A stretch of 39,054 nt of DNA from Peribacillus tepidiphilus. GTDB taxonomy: Bacteria > Bacillota > Bacilli > Bacillales > DSM-1321. The stretch spans positions 1-39,054 of the forward strand of contig NZ_WIAQ01000028.1 of NCBI RefSeq assembly GCF_009466385.1, written 5' to 3'. Within the stretch, counting starts at the first letter, position 1. Each line of letters starts with the position of its first letter. Below the pieces are notes generated by a model. It did no database searches. It was given only the letters and a program-made list of their open reading frames with translations, and was not told the DNA's origin. The position numbers and the translations under genes were made by a program. This document shows positions 18,153 to 27,474 of this stretch, in pieces.

Positions 18153-18155
18153 CGT

Positions 18156-18704
18156 TTATCCCTTCTTTTTTAAGATTAATACTAAACTAATGATAAGAAT
18201 AATGCCTAAGCTAGCTATCAAAATTTTAACCAATATGCGAGAAGACGTATTTTTAGCTGAGGTATGTCCTTCTTTTTCTAATTTCGTATTTTTTTCAACA
18301 CTGTCTTGTTTCGTTGTAGGGGTAGATGACTGAGCTGGCGTTTTCACATTGTTTTCCGCTACTTTGACCTCAAACGGAATTTCGCCAGTGATTGGATGAC
18401 CATCCTCTCCAACAATTTTCCATACAATCGTATATGAACCGTTCTCGAGTGGGGTTGAAAAATTACCGATAAGTTGATTGTCTTTCACAGTGATATTATT
18501 GAATGGGATTTCATTTCCTGTGCTGAGAAGATGCATTGTGCTTAGCTTCTCTATTTTTGTCTCAAACGTAAGGGTAATTGTTTCTAGCGGTTCAGTTACT
18601 ATTTCTTTTGCTTTAGGATTTGAAGACGATAAGTAACTATGAGCATGTCCGATGGATGGAATGCATAAAAAGATAAGAAACATGATTAAAACCATTTTTT
18701 TCAT
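18156..18704 (-). CDS. copC: CopC-domain copper-binding protein, membrane anchored
   Basis: A 182-residue protein. A signal peptide ends at about GHA, leaving an N-terminal His (HSYLSSSNP). The CopC beta-sandwich follows, with VGEDGHPITGEIPFEV carrying the Asp and His that complete the Cu(II) site with the N-terminal amine and His. A Ser/Thr/Lys-rich linker and a C-terminal membrane helix (VKILIASLGIILIISLVLIL) anchor it outside the cell. Its ATG overlaps the stop of the upstream methyltransferase, and it almost touches copD, so the three are co-translated. It is expected to hand copper to CopD. Confidence 0.85.
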   Translation of the reverse strand: MKKMVLIMFLIFLCIPSIGHAHSYLSSSNPKAKEIVTEPLETITLTFETKIEKLSTMHLLSTGNEIPFNNITVKDNQLIGNFSTPLENGSYTIVWKIVGEDGHPITGEIPFEVKVAENNVKTPAQSSTPTTKQDSVEKNTKLEKEGHTSAKNTSSRILVKILIASLGIILIISLVLILKKKG

Positions 18705-19336
18705 CAGTTTTCATCACCTAGTTCTTTTTTTAATATAATTTTTCGGTACATACCTTTCATCATAACATCTATATCTTCAACTAAGTAACATTCATGTTTG
18801 ACAATTTTATAAACTTTTTCAAATGAAATACCTATGTCAGTGCCTAACAACTTGATGATGGGACGAATTACTTTTTTTCCGAATGACAACTCTCTATGTT
18901 TAGGAGCAAATTTATCAAATATAATAATACGTCCACCTTTCTTCGTTACACGCACGATTTCTGACATCACTTTTTCGGGGGAAGGGACTACGCTTAGGAT
19001 TAAACTTGCTATTACTACATCAAATGAATTGTTCGGAAATATTAGAGATTGAGCATCCATTTGAATGAACTTTATATTTTCATTCTGATACTTATTTTTT
19101 GCTTTTTCCAGCATTTCTTTAGAATAATCAATAGCAACTACATTAATTTTTTCTAACGGACAAAAGGCTAAATCAGCACCCGTCCCTACTCCAACAAATA
19201 GAACATTCTTATCATCTCCAAAAGGAAATTCATGAAATATTTGTTTTCGTGCTGAATAAAACACACCTCTATTAAAAAAGAAATCATAAACAGGAGCCCA
19301 ACATTTATAAATAATCCGATTCCATTTGTTATTCAT
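18704..19336 (-). CDS. Class I SAM-dependent methyltransferase
   Basis: A 210-residue soluble protein. Motif I is VLFVGVGTGADL, followed by NVVAIDYSKEMLEKAK (the acidic residue that binds the SAM ribose), FIQMDAQSL and SFDVVIASLILSV. This order is typical of UbiE/PmtA-like methyltransferases; the substrate may be a lipid or small molecule but cannot be told. It is the first gene of the copC-copD operon; whether it serves copper handling or is merely co-transcribed is unknown. The start follows a weak GAAAA-type upstream site. Confidence 0.75.
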   Translation of the reverse strand: MNNKWNRIIYKCWAPVYDFFFNRGVFYSARKQIFHEFPFGDDKNVLFVGVGTGADLAFCPLEKINVVAIDYSKEMLEKAKNKYQNENIKFIQMDAQSLIFPNNSFDVVIASLILSVVPSPEKVMSEIVRVTKKGGRIIIFDKFAPKHRELSFGKKVIRPIIKLLGTDIGISFEKVYKIVKHECYLVEDIDVMMKGMYRKIILKKELGDEN

Positions 19337-19386
19337 TTTCTTTTCTCCTTTTTACATCGCATTTAAGTCTTGATTGATTAAGTCAA

Positions 19387-19485
19387 TTAAATAAAACTAA
19401 ATAAAATTAAACTCAGATTAAATAAAACTAAATCAGATTTTAGATTAAATTAAATGAGATTTAATCAAATTAAATAAAACTAAAT
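19387..19485. repeat. Three copies of TTAAATAAAACTAAAT between divergent genes
   Basis: Identical 16-base copies occur at 19387, 19418 and 19470, with partial copies between them. Start-to-start distances are 31 and 52 bases, close to 3 and 5 helical turns. The whole 19337-19631 gap between the minus-strand copper operon and the plus-strand lipoprotein is A/T rich and otherwise empty, so this may be a regulatory array. Confidence 0.5.
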
Positions 19486-19631
19486 CAAATCCATAAAATC
19501 TGCACAAATTCAAGATAGTATAAAAGAAGAGGAAATATACAGCATGTTGAAAAGGCTTGAGAGTCTTTAAACAAGTATTTTTTAACAGTTTAATCGCTGG
19601 AAATAATAGTGATCAAGGAGGATGTGGTTAG

Positions 19632-20915
19632 ATGAACACGAAAAAAATTTTCAAAATGTTAATTACACTTTTTGCGTCTACAATTATTGCGGTAGGTTGT
19701 AGCGCACAAGATGGAAATGATCCAAAAAAAGCAGACCAATCAATGGATCATAGTCAGCATGGAAGTAGTCAAACGAATGGAGCAAGCAAAGACAAGGAAA
19801 ACAAAGCCATAGTTGTTCAAGAACCGAGCGTATACAATGACGAAGCGAATAAAAATCTTCTTACATTGTCAACAAAAAACGTTACCCGTTTGAATACTGA
19901 TGATCCAGTCGAACTTTCGGTATTAGTATCACAAACGATATGGCCAGCCACTCATAAAGAAAATCAACCGAATGGGGTTATATTAGCCCCTCTTGAAAAT
20001 TGGCAAGCAGCGTTGGCTGCGGCGAAACTGGTTCACCATCCAAATAACGGTCCTATTTTATTTACAAAAAACAATACAATTCCAAGTCAAGTGTTGAACG
20101 AAATTCAACGTTTAAATCCGCTTGGGATTAAAGACGGTACACAAATTTTTGTTATCGGCAACTTGCCGAAACAAGAGTTGGATAAACTAAACCGTTATAA
20201 AGTTCAACAAATTAATGAAACCGATTATGCAGAATTAGCACAAAGAATCGATCAATTGTATGCCGAAGTAGCTGGAAAATTACCAGAAAGCGTCATCATT
20301 GGTTCATTTGAGGAACAAGCAAAACTTTATACGATTCCAGCGGCCAATTGGATTGCTCATATGAAAGAACCGATTTTATACGTTAGTCAAAATGAAATTC
20401 CGAAACAAACAGAGGAAGCATTGAAAAAACGAAAAGGTAAAGCGAATATCTACATTTTAGGTCCTCAATCCATTATATCAAAGGAAGTTGAAGAGAAGTT
20501 AAAAGAATTCGGAAAGGTTACACGAATTTCAGGAGATACTCCAACTCAACAATCGGTTGCATTTGCTACTTTTAAAGATAAGAAAACGGGATTCGGTTGG
20601 GGATTAAACAATCCGGGACACGGTTTATCATTTGTTTCGACAAAATCGCCTGAAATGGCATTAGCAGCAGCGCCTTTTTCACATTTAGGAAAACATGCGC
20701 CGCTTATTTGGCTTGAGAATGGCGAACTTACCTCAGAAGTCTATAAGTTTATGGCTGCTTTAAAACCTACCTTTGAAAACGATCCAACTGTAGGACCGTA
20801 TAACCATGCTTATTTATCTGGAACCGAAAAATTCATTTCGTATCCAACGCAAGGGGTTATTGATGAAAAGCTTGAAATTGTTCCAAAGAGTGGAGAGGGG
20901 CATGGTAGTCATTAA
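19632..20915 (+). CDS. Cell-wall-binding-repeat (CWB2) lipoprotein
   Basis: A 427-residue lipoprotein: signal peptide with lipobox IAVGC, so Cys is about residue 23. Two His/Asn-rich low-complexity ends follow (MDHSQHGSS near the N-terminus, GEGHGSH at the C-terminus). The body shows three CWB2-like repeats: NGVILAPLENWQAALAAAKL, ESVIIGSFEEQAKLYTIPAA and NIYILGPQSIISKEVEEKL, each a putative-sugar or cell-wall binding Rossmann-like unit. It starts after AAGGAGG and ends with a terminator. It may bind cell wall and, through the His-rich ends, metal; the latter is inference from the neighbouring copper operon. Confidence 0.75.
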   Translation: MNTKKIFKMLITLFASTIIAVGCSAQDGNDPKKADQSMDHSQHGSSQTNGASKDKENKAIVVQEPSVYNDEANKNLLTLSTKNVTRLNTDDPVELSVLVSQTIWPATHKENQPNGVILAPLENWQAALAAAKLVHHPNNGPILFTKNNTIPSQVLNEIQRLNPLGIKDGTQIFVIGNLPKQELDKLNRYKVQQINETDYAELAQRIDQLYAEVAGKLPESVIIGSFEEQAKLYTIPAANWIAHMKEPILYVSQNEIPKQTEEALKKRKGKANIYILGPQSIISKEVEEKLKEFGKVTRISGDTPTQQSVAFATFKDKKTGFGWGLNNPGHGLSFVSTKSPEMALAAAPFSHLGKHAPLIWLENGELTSEVYKFMAALKPTFENDPTVGPYNHAYLSGTEKFISYPTQGVIDEKLEIVPKSGEGHGSH

Positions 20916-20939
20916 GAAAAAATTGGATAAATTTTTTAT

Positions 20940-20973
20940 AACCGTACAGAAATGCATCTGTACGGTTTTTTGT
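20940..20973 (+). terminator. Rho-independent terminator after the CWB2 lipoprotein
   Basis: AACCGTACAGA and a following CTGTACGGTT form a stem around the loop AATGCAT, followed by TTTTTTG. Confidence 0.8.
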
Positions 20974-21132
20974 GAGTTCAAACTAAAGTTTTTTCTCCCA
21001 TCCCATATTAACTTTATTAATTCGAGTATTTTCAAGTAATATCTTTTATTAAAAATCCGTTACATTTATGAAATGTCATTGATTTTTATAAAGAGTCCTT
21101 GGTATGTTGTAATAGGCATTATTTCAAAAGGA

Positions 21133-21468
21133 GTGATTGAGATCGTCTACGCCTTCATTTTATTTATTTTTGCGGGATTAGCTGAAATAGGCGGGGGTTA
21201 TCTTGTCTGGTTATGGTTACGAGAAGGGAAACCGTATTGGTATGGACTAATTGGTAGTATGATTTTAATCCTATATGGGATTATACCGACATTCCAAAGC
21301 TTTCCTTCTTTCGGAAGAGTTTATGCGGCATATGGGGGAGTCTTTATTATTCTTTCAGTGTTATGGGGATGGGTGATTGATAAAAAGACTCCTGATACAT
21401 ATGATTGGATTGGTGCAATTATTTGTTTAGTTGGAATTTCAATCATGCTATGGGCACCACGTAACTAA
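21133..21468 (+). CDS. YnfA/UPF0060-family small membrane protein
   Basis: About 111 residues: four membrane segments with the family signature [20 protein letters not shown] and a C-terminal [19 protein letters not shown]0060 proteins are about 108-110 residues, so the start is close to the GTG at 21133, just after AAAAGG; the frame is open to an ATG at 21073 without a ribosome binding site. The exact start is unresolved because the Shine-Dalgarno sequence is too close to that GTG. Family members resemble small multidrug-resistance proteins, but the function is unproven. Confidence 0.75.
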   Translation: MIEIVYAFILFIFAGLAEIGGGYLVWLWLREGKPYWYGLIGSMILILYGIIPTFQSFPSFGRVYAAYGGVFIILSVLWGWVIDKKTPDTYDWIGAIICLVGISIMLWAPRN

Positions 21469-21628
21469 ATACGTTCATCATCTTTTTATTTCAAAATAAA
21501 CATAAATTTGCTGTTATATCGACTGAATTTTTGGGGTAGCAAATCCTGCTCTAAATACGGGATGCGTTAATGTCATGTAGAGATATTTCGGAATAACACT
21601 TTATTAGAACGGAGTTGAAATTGTTAAG

Positions 21629-22426
21629 ATGATTGATGTACTAAAAGCTATCGCTCTAGGTCTTGTCGAAGGTTTGACCGAATTTTTGCCTGTTTCGTCA
21701 ACAGGACATTTAATTTTAATGGGGCATTTACTCAATTTTACAGGCGATGTAGCGAAAACATTTGAAATTGTTATTCAACTTGGTTCGATTTTGGCTGTCT
21801 TTGTCGTGTATTGGGAGCGTTTATTGAAATTAGTTAATTGGCGTTCAATCAATATCTACGAATCTTCTTCGTTAAACTTATTACATATTATTCTTGCGAT
21901 GTTGCCAGCCGTCATTTTAGGGTTGCTTGTTCATGATTTAATAAAAAAGTATTTATTCTCCCCATATTCAGTATTGATTGGGCTTATAGCTGGTGGCTTA
22001 CTGATGATTTTTGCTGAAAGGAAAAAAGGGATGCCGTCAACATTGTCGTTAGATCAACTAAGCTATAAGCAAGCATTTGCAATTGGATTGTTTCAATGCC
22101 TTGCCTTATGGCCGGGATTTTCACGTTCGGGATCTACTATTTCCGGAGGGCTTTTAGTTGGTACAGATCATAAAACGGCAGCGGATTTCTCTTTTATCGT
22201 AGCAGTACCGATGATGGTCGCTGCCAGCGGGTTAGACCTAGTAAAAAGTTACGAATATATTTCTAGCTCAGACATACCTGTATTTATTGTCGGATTTTTA
22301 ACTGCCTTTGCTGCAGCGTTGTTTGCCATTAAGTTTTTCTTGCGTCTTTTATCCAAAGTAAAATTAACTCCGTTTGCTTATTATCGATTTGTCCTTGCTA
22401 TTTTTTATTATTTCATTATTTTGTAA
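21629..22426 (+). CDS. uppP: Undecaprenyl-diphosphatase UppP (BacA family)
   Basis: A 265-residue polytopic membrane protein. The two family motifs are intact: the Glu-rich block [18 protein letters not shown] (residues 11-28) and the PGxSRS block [15 protein letters not shown]. It dephosphorylates undecaprenyl pyrophosphate to recycle the lipid carrier for cell wall synthesis, and an extra copy gives bacitracin tolerance. A GGAG lies about 14 bases before the ATG. A second copy in a cell is common; here it sits among metal and envelope genes. Confidence 0.95.
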   Translation: MIDVLKAIALGLVEGLTEFLPVSSTGHLILMGHLLNFTGDVAKTFEIVIQLGSILAVFVVYWERLLKLVNWRSINIYESSSLNLLHIILAMLPAVILGLLVHDLIKKYLFSPYSVLIGLIAGGLLMIFAERKKGMPSTLSLDQLSYKQAFAIGLFQCLALWPGFSRSGSTISGGLLVGTDHKTAADFSFIVAVPMMVAASGLDLVKSYEYISSSDIPVFIVGFLTAFAAALFAIKFFLRLLSKVKLTPFAYYRFVLAIFYYFIIL

Positions 22427-22431
22427 AAAGA

Positions 22432-22468
22432 AAAGGAGTACTCTTAAAAGTTTGCAGGGTACTCCTTT
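22432..22468 (+). terminator. Terminator-like hairpin after uppP
   Basis: AAAGGAGTAC at 22432-22441 pairs perfectly with GTACTCCTTT at 22459-22468. The loop is 17 bases and no long T run follows, so efficiency is uncertain. The following 22470-22620 stretch shows no gene. Confidence 0.5.
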
Positions 22469-22623
22469 CCAGCTTTAAGCCGTTAATTAAACTGACTTGT
22501 CTGTTAGAGTAGCATCAGGAATCACCTCAACTTTGAAACAAGTCTTAGGGACATTTCTAACAAGAGTTTTACTAGAAATTCAAGCTTGTTTCATGGGAAG
22601 GTGATAATCAATTTCTTAATTAT

Positions 22624-22664
22624 TCAAATAAACACTTGAATATTTTAATAAAGAGGATTATATT
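22624..22664 (+). promoter_or_regulatory. Promoter with CadC-type operator before the 61-residue gene
   Basis: The operator-like TCAAATA-AACAC-TTGA at 22624-22639, part of the longer symmetry TATTCAA-N8-TTGAATA, overlaps a -35 element TTGAAT (22636-22641). A -10 TATATT follows 17 bases later (22659-22664). The same TCAAATA-N5-TTGA pattern precedes cadC, so the gene is probably controlled by CadC. Confidence 0.5.
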
Positions 22665-22717
22665 TTAGATAACAAGGTAATTAAGGATACACTTGGTATT
22701 CAAAAGGAGGCACCAAA

Positions 22718-22903
22718 ATGAGAATTTCTCTCTCTCCTGTTGTAATTAATGAAATAACCCGCCTTCAAGATGAACTAAAGGATTTGTTTCCACATATTAA
22801 TTATTCCAAAGAAGAGATTGTGGAAATTGCCGTTCTTTTTTTCAGTGAGAGGTTTGAGAATAGAAAAATTAATTACTTACAGGCATTTAGTAATTCAAAA
22901 TAA
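22718..22903 (+). CDS. Small hypothetical protein, 61 residues
   Basis: A 61-residue soluble protein with a perfect AAAAGGAGG site 7 bases before the ATG. It is rich in Ile and Glu, with helical segments (VINEITRLQDELKDLF and EEIVEIAVLFFSERF). No Cys or His cluster suggests direct metal binding, and I recognise no family; the pattern could fit a small ribbon-helix-helix or adaptor protein. A CadC-like operator lies upstream, so it may belong to the cadmium response. Confidence 0.6.
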   Translation: MRISLSPVVINEITRLQDELKDLFPHINYSKEEIVEIAVLFFSERFENRKINYLQAFSNSK

Positions 22904-23002
22904 AAATTATAAATAGTAATTTATCACACATACTAAAGATAATAAATCTGTATTAGAAAGGGAATAGTTTAAAAAATAACTCTAACTAAAGGACATCGTT
23001 CT

Positions 23003-23035
23003 TTAACATTCAAATATTATTTTGATTATTATAAT
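23003..23035 (+). promoter_or_regulatory. cadC promoter and CadC operator
   Basis: A -35-like TTAACA (23003-23008), an operator TCAAATA-TTATT-TTGA (23010-23025) and -10 candidates TATTAT/TATAAT (23027-23035) are stacked. The inverted repeat resembles the S. aureus cad operator. CadC bound here would block RNA polymerase, released by Cd, Pb or Zn. Confidence 0.55.
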
Positions 23036-23058
23036 TTCAAGAAAGAGAGGGGATACTT

Positions 23059-23415
23059 TTGTCTAATGATCGCTGTGAAATTTATTGTTTTGATGAAGAA
23101 AAAGTCATGCGTGTGAAAGGCTCTTTCCACATGGAAGAGATTAGTAATATGACCAAGCTTTTTAAAGCCCTTGCAGACGAAACTCGTATGAAAATTGCCA
23201 TTGCCTTATTAAAAGAACAAGAGTTATGTGTGTGTGATGTTGCAAATATTATTGACTCAACAGTTGCTACAGCTTCACATCACTTACGTTTCCTAAACAA
23301 CATAGGTGTTGCCAAAAAACGTAAGGAAGGAAAGTTAATCTTCTATTCACTAGATAACGAATATATTAAAAAGTTCCTTTTATTAGCATTGGACTATAGC
23401 AAGGAGTTGGTCTAG
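23059..23415 (+). CDS. cadC: CadC-type ArsR-family metal-sensing repressor
   Basis: A 118-residue winged-helix protein from a TTG at 23059, with AGAGGGG 6 bases upstream. The sensor residues are those of CadC: the N-terminal Cys pair in [13 protein letters not shown] and the CVCD motif ([11 protein letters not shown]) in the recognition-helix region. Helix [20 protein letters not shown] binds DNA. It represses cadA and itself; Cd(II), Pb(II) or Zn(II) binding to the Cys site releases DNA. It precedes cadA by 1 base. Confidence 0.9.
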   Translation: MSNDRCEIYCFDEEKVMRVKGSFHMEEISNMTKLFKALADETRMKIAIALLKEQELCVCDVANIIDSTVATASHHLRFLNNIGVAKKRKEGKLIFYSLDNEYIKKFLLLALDYSKELV

Positions 23416-23416
23416 G

Positions 23417-25561
23417 ATGAGCAAAGCACAAGGAAAAGAGCTAGACAATAATAAAACTGTTTATCGTGTTCAAGGTTTTACATGCGCCAATTGTGCGGCC
23501 AAATTTGAAGATAATGTCAAAAAACTCCCCGGTGTGAAAGATGCTAAAGTTAACTTTGGTGCCTCTAAAATTACTGTAGTGGGAGAAACATCAATTGAGG
23601 AATTAGAGAAAGCAGGTGCATTTGAAAATCTGAAGGTAATCCCTGAAAACAATCGAAGAGTAGAAGAGAAGGTACCTTTTTGGAAAAAAAGAGAAAATAT
23701 TAATGTCATCGTCTCTTCTCTGTTATTGGCTCTTAGCTATATGTTTGCATGGACCTACGGAGAAGATAGCTTATTTGCAATCATTGGATTTGCCGCTTCA
23801 ATCTTAATTGGTGGGTACTCTTTGTTCCTAAAAGGACTCAAAAATCTTGTTCGATTCCAATTTGACATGAATACCCTCATGACTGTCGCTATTATAGGTG
23901 CCGCTATCATTGGAGAGTGGAGTGAAGGGGCTATTGTTGTCATCCTCTTTGCTATTAGCGAGGCGCTAGAACGGTATTCCATGGATAAAGCTCGTCAATC
24001 AATTCGATCTTTAATGGATATTGCACCGAAAGAGGCTTTAATACGTCGTAATGGACAGGAAATGATGGTTCCTGTAGATGATATTGAGGTCGGAGATATT
24101 ATGATCGTCAAACCCGGACAGAAGTTAGCTATGGACGGTGTTATTGTAAAAGGGACCTCTGCGCTAAACCAAGCTGCTATTACAGGTGAATCCGTTCCTG
24201 TTACAAAAACAGTTGACGATGAAGTGTTTGCCGGCACTTTAAATGAGGAAGGATTGTTAGAAGTTCGCGTTACCAAACGAGTTGAAGATACAACAATCGC
24301 AAAAATTATACATTTAGTTGAAGAAGCTCAGGCGGAACGAGCCCCATCTCAGGCGTTTGTTGACCGGTTTGCCAAATATTACACTCCTGCCATCATGGGC
24401 GCAGCAGTTCTCCTTGCAATTGTTCCTCCATTGGTTACCGGTGGAGATTGGTATGAATGGCTATATCGAGGTTTAACATTATTAGTTGTTGGGTGTCCGT
24501 GTGCTTTAGTTATATCGACTCCGTTGTCAATTGTAACAGCCATTGGTAACGCCGCTAAGAATGGGGTACTAATTAAAGGTGGCATTCACTTAGAACAAGC
24601 AGGTGACCTATCTGTTATTGCATTTGATAAGACCGGTACTCTTACAAGAGGTGTCCCAGAAGTTACAGACTTTATTGTGTTCGGAGGTAAAGGTGAGCAA
24701 GAGTTAACAGCTGTAGCTGCTGCTATCGAATATGGCTCTCAGCATCCTCTTGCATCTGCGATTTTACGTTACGCAGAGAATAAAAATATCGACTTTGTTT
24801 CTTATCAAGTTGAAGACTTCCAGTCCATTACAGGTAAAGGTGTAAAAGCACTGGTTAACGGGAAATTATACTACATCGGAAGTTCGAAACTATTTGAAGA
24901 GTTAGAAAATGTTGCAGTCTCACAAGAAATGAAGCAACAAATCCTTGCCTTACAGAATGAAGGAAAAACAGTGATGGTTCTTGGAACAGATCAAGAAGCC
25001 CTCGCATTCATTGCGGTAGCGGATGAAGTACGTGAAACAAGTAAGAGCGTTATTCAAAAACTCCATGAAATTGGTATTCAAAAAACGGTTATGTTGACGG
25101 GTGATAATAAAGGAACAGCACTTGCAATTGGCAAACAACTGGGAGTATCTGAAATACAAGCAGAATTATTGCCTCAAGATAAGTTAGAGTTTATAAAATT
25201 GTTGCGAGATCAATATGGTAAAGTCGCAATGGTCGGCGATGGTGTTAACGATGCCCCTGCTTTAGCGGCAGCTACTGTCGGTGTAGCAATGGGTGGAGCG
25301 GGTACCGATACAGCCTTAGAAACAGCTGATATAGCGTTAATGGCAGATGATTTAAGTAAGTTGCCATATACAATCAAGCTTAGTCGTAAAGCGTTACAAA
25401 TTATTAAACAAAACATATCCTTTGCCCTAGGTTTAAAAGCACTGGCGTTAATCTTCATTGTATTAGGACTTCTAAATTTATGGCTGGCCATATTAGCCGA
25501 TATGGGTGCTACAGTATTGGTTACGTTAAATAGCATGAGATTAATTCGGGTTAAAGAATAG
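23417..25561 (+). CDS. cadA: CadA-type P1B ATPase for Cd/Zn/Pb efflux
   Basis: A 714-residue P-type ATPase. One N-terminal heavy-metal-associated domain has GFTCANC (Cys23, Cys26). The transport motif is CPC at residues 360-362. The phosphorylation site is DKTGT, Asp404. The conserved [10 protein letters not shown] hinge and the membrane DMGA motif near the C-terminus point to the Zn/Cd/Pb subgroup rather than the Cu subgroup. It pumps divalent soft metals out using ATP. It is in one operon with cadC. Confidence 0.93.
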   Translation: MSKAQGKELDNNKTVYRVQGFTCANCAAKFEDNVKKLPGVKDAKVNFGASKITVVGETSIEELEKAGAFENLKVIPENNRRVEEKVPFWKKRENINVIVSSLLLALSYMFAWTYGEDSLFAIIGFAASILIGGYSLFLKGLKNLVRFQFDMNTLMTVAIIGAAIIGEWSEGAIVVILFAISEALERYSMDKARQSIRSLMDIAPKEALIRRNGQEMMVPVDDIEVGDIMIVKPGQKLAMDGVIVKGTSALNQAAITGESVPVTKTVDDEVFAGTLNEEGLLEVRVTKRVEDTTIAKIIHLVEEAQAERAPSQAFVDRFAKYYTPAIMGAAVLLAIVPPLVTGGDWYEWLYRGLTLLVVGCPCALVISTPLSIVTAIGNAAKNGVLIKGGIHLEQAGDLSVIAFDKTGTLTRGVPEVTDFIVFGGKGEQELTAVAAAIEYGSQHPLASAILRYAENKNIDFVSYQVEDFQSITGKGVKALVNGKLYYIGSSKLFEELENVAVSQEMKQQILALQNEGKTVMVLGTDQEALAFIAVADEVRETSKSVIQKLHEIGIQKTVMLTGDNKGTALAIGKQLGVSEIQAELLPQDKLEFIKLLRDQYGKVAMVGDGVNDAPALAAATVGVAMGGAGTDTALETADIALMADDLSKLPYTIKLSRKALQIIKQNISFALGLKALALIFIVLGLLNLWLAILADMGATVLVTLNSMRLIRVKE

Positions 25562-25572
25562 CTAATTTACGT

Positions 25573-25689
25573 AGGCTGTCTCAAAAGCCAAGGGTCAGAC
25601 CCCACAACACAATATATAGGACATAATGTTGAATCAATGAGCTATATATTGTTAAACGCACGTGAGGTCAGACCCTTATGAGACAGCCT
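25573..25689. repeat. Nested palindromic element after cadA
   Basis: The outer ends AGGCTGTCTCA (25573-25583) and TGAGACAGCCT (25679-25689) pair. Just inside are GGGTCAGACC-type quasi-palindromes on both sides. In the centre CAATATATAG and CTATATATTG pair perfectly. The element could act as a terminator in both directions, or be a small REP-like or MITE-like insertion; no open frame lies inside it. Confidence 0.55.
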
Positions 25690-25732
25690 CTTTTGCCGGA
25701 ATATACAACTATAGCTTCGAAGGTGGGGAAAT

Positions 25733-26254
25733 ATGAAGAAGAATCGATTGATACTACGAACTTTAATCCTGATTGTATTATTAAGTGCTCTAGGCTATAC
25801 AATATATATCAATTTTTTTGTTAGTAAGGAAAAGGTGAAAGTAGGATCAATAGCACCGGATTTTATTTTAACTGATCTGGAGGGAAAAAAACATCAATTA
25901 AGCAATTATAGAGGAAAAGGGATATTCTTAAACTTTTGGGGGACATGGTGCAAGCCCTGTGAAAAAGAGATGCCATACATGAATGAACTGTACCCGAAAT
26001 ATAAAGCCAAAGGCGTAGAAATTTTGGCAGTTGACGTGGATGAAACAGAACTAGCTGTTAGACAATTTAGAGATCGTTATGGTTTGTCCTTTCCAATAAT
26101 GATTGATAAAGGGAGTCAGGTGCTTAATGCCTATGGCGTAGGCCCTATCCCTGCCACTTATTTAATCGATAAAAATGGGAAGGTAGTCAAGATTTTTATA
26201 GGTGGAATGACCTTGCAACAAATAGAGGAAAGCATGAAACTGATTACTCCATGA
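25733..26254 (+). CDS. resA: ResA-like membrane-anchored thiol-disulfide oxidoreductase
   Basis: A 173-residue protein with an N-terminal membrane anchor (residues 8-28) and an extracellular thioredoxin fold. The active site is [13 protein letters not shown], a C-x-x-C with the Glu and Pro that follow it in ResA. The cis-proline block [12 protein letters not shown] is intact. ResA reduces the CxxCH motif of apocytochrome c for heme attachment, using electrons from CcdA, whose gene follows immediately. A paralogue with other substrates is possible because it is in a metal island. AAGGTGGGG precedes the ATG. Confidence 0.85.
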   Translation: MKKNRLILRTLILIVLLSALGYTIYINFFVSKEKVKVGSIAPDFILTDLEGKKHQLSNYRGKGIFLNFWGTWCKPCEKEMPYMNELYPKYKAKGVEILAVDVDETELAVRQFRDRYGLSFPIMIDKGSQVLNAYGVGPIPATYLIDKNGKVVKIFIGGMTLQQIEESMKLITP

Positions 26255-26277
26255 TTATAAAAAAGGAGAATTAAGGA

Positions 26278-26985
26278 ATGAGCGATCTTACAATTTGGTT
26301 AGCATTCGGAGCAGGAGCATTGTCATTTATTTCGCCGTGTAGCTTACCTTTATACCCAGCTTTTTTATCCTATATAACTGGTGTATCGGTGAATGAAATC
26401 AAGCAAGAGAATGCCTTATTGCAGCGCAAGGCATTCCTTCATACTTTGTTTTTCCTACTTGGATTCTCCATAATCTTTATCGCTATTGGTTTTAGTGCTT
26501 CCTTAATAGGGAACATCTTTACAAACTACCAAAACTTAATCCGACAATTAGGAGCGATTCTGATTATCGTATTTGGTTTAGTCATTCTTGGCATCTTTAC
26601 TCCTAGTTTCATGATGAAAGACAAGAAATATACCTTTCAAAATAAACCATCTGGATATATTGGTTCTATGTTTATTGGAACTGCTTTTGCAGCGGGTTGG
26701 ACTCCTTGTACGGGGCCTATACTAGTATCGGTGATTGCCTTAGCGGCAACAAATCCTAATTCCGCAATGGCATATATGCTTCTATATGTATTAGGGTTCT
26801 CCATTCCTTTTTTTGTAATGTCATTTTTCATCGGAAAACTAAAATGGATTCAAAAATCCAATGTAGTGTTTCAAAAAGTTGGAGGAAGTATTATGATCGT
26901 GATGGGTATCTTGCTCTTTTTTGACTGGCTCACTAAGATTATTACGTTCTTCTCCAGCTTAATGGGTGGTTTTACAGGATTTTGA
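26278..26985 (+). CDS. ccdA: CcdA-type thiol-reducing membrane protein
   Basis: A 235-residue protein with six membrane segments. The two half-repeats each have a conserved Cys: [19 protein letters not shown] near the start and [17 protein letters not shown]. CcdA moves electrons from cytoplasmic thioredoxin to extracytoplasmic ResA. AAAAGGAG precedes the ATG. It is coupled to resA by position and precedes lspA. Confidence 0.9.
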   Translation: MSDLTIWLAFGAGALSFISPCSLPLYPAFLSYITGVSVNEIKQENALLQRKAFLHTLFFLLGFSIIFIAIGFSASLIGNIFTNYQNLIRQLGAILIIVFGLVILGIFTPSFMMKDKKYTFQNKPSGYIGSMFIGTAFAAGWTPCTGPILVSVIALAATNPNSAMAYMLLYVLGFSIPFFVMSFFIGKLKWIQKSNVVFQKVGGSIMIVMGILLFFDWLTKIITFFSSLMGGFTGF

Positions 26986-27031
26986 TATAAACAACAGGGG
27001 AGTTAACAGTTCAATATGGGGAGGATTATTA

Positions 27032-27474
27032 TTGTATCTAGTAGCACTTCTAGCTATACTGATTGATCAATTTATCAAATTTATGGTCAAAACTTATATG
27101 CAGGTTGGAGATTCTATTATCCTTGCGGGCGATTTCTTGCATTTTACCTCACATCGGAACACTGGAACTGCTTGGTGGGGGATGCTTGCTGGGCGGTGTT
27201 GGCTTCTTGTTTCGTTAGCATTAGTAACTGTCTATGGATGTATGCCCGCCATATTACTAATAAATGGACACGTTATGCCATAGGCTTGTTCATTGGGGGA
27301 GCCATTGGAAATGCAATTGACAGGTTACTATTTGGTGAAGTTGTAGATTTCTTTGATATAAGGATTATCAACTATCCAATTTCTAACACCGCAGATGTGT
27401 TCCTTGTATCGGGGGTTATACTCATGTTTATTGCTTCATATAAAGATTTTAGGAGTACAGGTACGTCTGACTAG
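27032..27474 (+). pseudogene. lspA: Lipoprotein signal peptidase LspA, frameshifted
   Basis: The TTG at 27032, 7 bases after GGGGAGG, is chosen as start and gives the usual LspA beginning (YLVALLAILIDQFIKFMV). The frame continues through HRNTGTAWWGMLAGR, then breaks between 27230 and 27250. The other frame carries the rest: TNKWTRYAIGLFIGGAIGNA, AIDRLLFGEVVDFFD, SNTADVFLVSG. Both catalytic Asp regions (AIDR and NTADV) are present. One missing base near GGATGTATGCC explains the break. An extra Trp (WW) relative to the usual NTGxAWG is also odd. It would process prolipoproteins; several lie nearby. It may be a sequencing error rather than a dead gene. Confidence 0.8.

Noticed and set aside
22532-22592. 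TTGAAACAAG and CTTGTTTCAT near 22532-22592 as an operator
   Set aside because: The arms are about 45 bases apart and there is no matching promoter; it could be chance or a loose hairpin.
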